In this document: piece by piece, positions 60,986-64,000 of the stretch
How the letters are laid out: the number at the start of each line of letters is the position of its first letter
Position numbering within the stretch: position 1 is the first letter of the stretch
NCBI GenBank assembly: GCA_018697195.1
Contig: CM031871.1
Location: forward strand, 763,353 to 827,352
Source of the DNA: Certhia americana
Taxonomy: Eukaryota; Chordata; Aves; Passeriformes; Certhiidae
DNA length: 64,000 bases
Reading direction: 5' to 3'
Notes under the pieces: generated by a model
Told to the model about the DNA's origin: nothing
Databases searched by the model: none
What the model saw: the letters and a program-made list of their open reading frames with translations, nothing else
Program-made: the position numbers and the translations under genes

Positions 60986-61828
60986 GGAGTGCTTCAAGCC
61001 TAACATAACATCTCTTGCAAGAGACAGACCTGCATATTTAACCTCCAGGCAGTTTAATTTTTATGTAACCAAGCAATACGAGAGGATTCTCTCGCACGAC
61101 TCAAGTCCCTGCAAACATCATCCTAAAAGGTAAAGGTGCCAAAACAGCAAGTCACTTTTTCCCCTATATTCATGAAACTCGTAAGGTACTCAGATTTCCT
61201 CCTTACCCTGCAACAAACTCAATTGTTTATTCCTAGGCCTAATAGGACATTAAACAAAAGAGAGCTTAATCCATGAAGACATCACATGAAGCTTCTCTAG
61301 AAGATAGTATCGAAGCTCTGAATCCCATTTTGCATTCTACTTCCTCAACAAAGGCAACAACTAGTGCAAGGGTTTAATCAAACTGCCCCTTGTCTACTTG
61401 AAAACAGCTCTTACTGGTCAAGTTCAATGACATCTGAATTTGCAGTGAACAAGCACAGGCAGAATCAAAATTAATATTTAACAAAACCTCAAGAAGTGAC
61501 TGTCATGTTGGTCCAGATATTGACCCAGAACATGTGAGTTTCTTACCAGCTGCAAGATGAAAGAGGTACCTAATGACATGAAAAATTATATTCACATCTA
61601 ACAACAAAAAAAATAGGATCAAAAAATTCATGCAATGTTTTCCAAAGGCAGAGTGCAATTCCCGGCAATGGGGCAGCAAGGAATAGCTATGCAGCTGGCA
61701 ACTGAACCACAAGGTTTTAAATAGATAGTTCAAAGCCAAAGATTACTCTCTTATCCTGCGCTGTGGTGTTACAAGGCTGTGAGGAAAGATGATGATGTAC
61801 AGAGAAGAACCAAAAATGTGCCACTTCA

Positions 61829-61872
61829 AATTGTCTACCTCTAAATTATCTACCTCTAAATTATCTACCTCT
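61829..61872 (+). repeat. 15-bp tandem repeat, three units
   Basis: Three copies of AAATTATCTACCTCT (the first imperfect: AAATTGTCTACCTCT). Being a multiple of three, it keeps the minus-strand frame open (EVDNL repeated), which is a by-product and not evidence of coding. Confidence 0.95.
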
Positions 61873-63200
61873 GTCTTTACAAAACCACTTTTTGGATGAC
61901 ATGCAACATATATGATTTTAAAAAGTAGCTGTCTGTAGAATCCAAATACCCCTGATTCAGTTTTGGTATAATCAAGAGGCTTTAGCTCTTCCAGGGCTGT
62001 TGCCATTTTAATTTTGACATATAAAGAACTCGCTCAATAAAATAAAGATCAGCTGTGGAAAGAGGAGCTGTTTCTGGTATCAGTTCATGGTGGCTACTTA
62101 AAAGTACTTGGGTAAAAAAGTGATTTTGCTAGGAAAGAACAGGTTAGGTTGCTCTTGGGGGAAAGACTAAGAAACCAGCAGAGCAGGTTGACCCTACAAA
62201 GTGCAGATTTTAAAAAAGCCTTGTTTAGTGGGAATCTATTACACATGTGCATGTGGAACTGGAGAACCTCCAGCAGGTCAACCCTCTTACACCCAGGGTC
62301 CTCCTTTTCTTATCCCCTAATAGGAGGGTCTGGCGACAGGATTTGAGAAGATTACCAGGTCAAAGCTGGAAGTTCATCCCCACCAGCAGTCTAAAAGTGA
62401 AGTTAATCACCTCGGCACTTACAAAGGGGCAAGGGCAAGGAAAGATTGAGCAAAACTGCTTTCAGCAACTGGCCTGAAACCAATCATGAGCCACAGAAAC
62501 ACCAAGTCTGATCCTGCAGGCAAACAAGTCATGAGCAATGGTTACTTGAGGTAACAGATGCTGGGTGATATAGAGCATACTTCTTCACACTGTTCCACAC
62601 AGAGTATTTCAGCAAGTCTCACTGGAACACTGAAGCTCTCCAGTCAAAGGTCTATACTAGAAAGAACTTTTGTTAAAAGGAAATAAGCAATAATTTGTGT
62701 GTGTTTATTTAGAAAACAACTACCTCCACTCAAATCCTCTGGCAAACAGGGAAAGCAGCACTAAATCTTTTCCAGGGAAAAAACTTCAGTCTAGACTTAG
62801 GAAAAGCTTAGTCTAGACATGGATATCACAAAGACTGAAATTGTGAAAACTTTCCTGGTGTCCTCAGTGCACCGGATCAGTGTCTCTCTTCTCACAGCAA
62901 GCAGCCCAGGTAATGGTCCAAGGCTAAATTCAGCTACCACATTACCATACCCTGTTAGGGTGCAGACTTGCTCAAAAACTTAGGAATTTATGCTGAAACT
63001 TGGAAGAAAATATCCCAGCCAACAACTTTTAGCAAAAACTTGAATCAAGTTTTTAGCCTAAAGAGGAGAGCTAGCGACTGTGGAAGTATTCACTGAGTTT
63101 CTTCTGCATTTCTATGCAAATATATCTGCATATATATTACATATATACTCGTCCTTCTCTTTGCATAAAAAGGAAAGTCAGGGATTCTATTTTTAAAACA

Positions 63201-63930
63201 AGCTTGTTTTCATTTAAAGAGAGAAATCCGCACATATGCAGTTTTTCTATCAAGTATTCCTGATTTTATGGGAAGTTTTTTCTTTAGCGACTTGGCTCCT
63301 CAAGTAGTAAATCAAGGCACACCCTAAGGAGCCATATTAGGGTTCTGCAAATTATTGCTACAGTCCTTTAAATTCAATTCTTCAAAGGTCATTTCAAACA
63401 CAAACCCCTGACTATGGCTTGAAGACTTTGAAAGGAATAGAAGTGCCTGATTTTAAATCATGCTACCTTACCATTGTTAATTTTATAGAAATTAATTATT
63501 TCAATGTATCCTTGAGCTTTCCAGTTCACTACTTACAGAAAGAAAAAGCAGTAGGTTTCTTTAGACTTAAAAGACCAAAAATGCATTTTAAAATTCTTTT
63601 TAATTAAAAACACTAGAAAATTATTCCATATCTTGATATTCCGAATAATACTTTACAGATCCTTCTTATATGAAATTTTGAGATAAGGCAACTGTCCTGG
63701 CTTAGCTCTAATTGGACGATTTTGTAATACTGGCACTTGATTAGAGCAATGAAAAGGGTAGATACACCTTTTGTAAATACACGTTAGGACAAAAAAAAAC
63801 CCACGGAGGAGCCTAGCGAGCCTCATCCCAATGGACGGCTGGGGCTCTTTGCCAGAGCCCCCCAAAAAACTTCCCATAAAATCAGGAATCTGCATATGTG
63901 CAGATTTCTCTCTTTAAATGAAAACAAGCT
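63201..63930. repeat. Long imperfect inverted repeat
   Basis: The left arm 63201-63281 and right arm 63864-63930 are reverse complements. They match through AAAAAACTTCCCATAAAATC and on into AGGAAT, then GCATATGTGC, and GATTTCTCTCTTTAAATG followed by AAAACAAGCT. One 14-base insertion sits in the left arm and there is about one mismatch. The arms enclose about 580 bases. I do not know the family. Confidence 0.9.
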
Positions 63931-64000
63931 CTTTCTTAGCAGAGCCTGCCGGCCTGTGCCAGACAGAGATTGTATTAGCACCGGGAGAGCAGCTTGAGAG

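Larger units (their letters stand above)
46501..64000 (-). other. MICAL3: Upstream intron of MICAL3 (5' end not in window)
   Basis: The acceptor at 46501 implies a further 5' exon. Across these 17.5 kb I find no CpG-rich promoter, no other gene, and only repeats: three minus-strand CR1 pieces, one plus-strand CR1, two A-tracts, a small tandem repeat, a hairpin at 51074-51096 (AATAGGTG arms, 7-base loop) and a long inverted repeat at the right edge. Confidence 0.65.

Noticed and set aside
61743..62006. Minus-strand frame with EVDNL repeats
   Set aside because: The repeat is simply the 15-bp tandem array read in frame.
46501..64000. A second gene or the MICAL3 promoter upstream
   Set aside because: No CpG-rich segment, no exon with matched splice sites and no recognisable protein was found here.

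Overview
The window is vertebrate nuclear DNA: AT-rich, with short exons spread over long introns. It is almost certainly from a bird, because several CR1-type LINE 3' ends and avian-style solo LTRs are present. A passerine is my guess, from memory of repeat families. No bacterial features are present: no operons, tRNA, rRNA or CRISPR.

One gene fills the window. It is MICAL3 ([F-actin]-monooxygenase), on the minus strand, running from a 5'UTR/first coding exon at 46500-46125 down towards coordinate 1. I placed 18 constitutive coding exons by splice sites, continuous reading phase and recognisable protein sequence. Summed exon lengths agree exactly with frame at every junction. In order they encode the FAD monooxygenase domain (about residues 1-490), a calponin-homology domain (about 515-625), a basic linker (about 630-745) and a LIM zinc domain (763-816). 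The last exon in the window has two possible fates. It can be spliced at an internal donor (6403|6402) towards the long C-terminal isoforms, whose exons I do not see here. It can also be read through to a stop at 6158, giving a protein of about 948 residues with a hydrophobic tail.

The most informative region is the 16.7-kb interval between linker exon 27443-27616 and LIM exon 10589-10775. It contains five small open exons (93, 96, 105, 108 and 108 nt), all phase 0/0, flanked by plausible AG acceptors and GT donors. Each can be included or skipped without breaking frame. Together they add up to 170 residues between the CH and LIM domains. None shows clearly as an open frame of its own.

Layout: 1-6157 is 3'UTR and/or intron. 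6158-10775 holds the LIM region exons. 10776-27442 holds the cassette exons. 27443-40919 is the dense run of CH and monooxygenase exons, with two same-strand solo LTRs and a GC-AG intron. 40920-46124 is a long intron. 46125-46500 is the first coding exon. 46501-64000 is upstream intron with CR1 fragments, A-tracts and a long inverted repeat at the right edge. No promoter or CpG-rich first exon is visible, so the transcription start probably lies beyond 64000.
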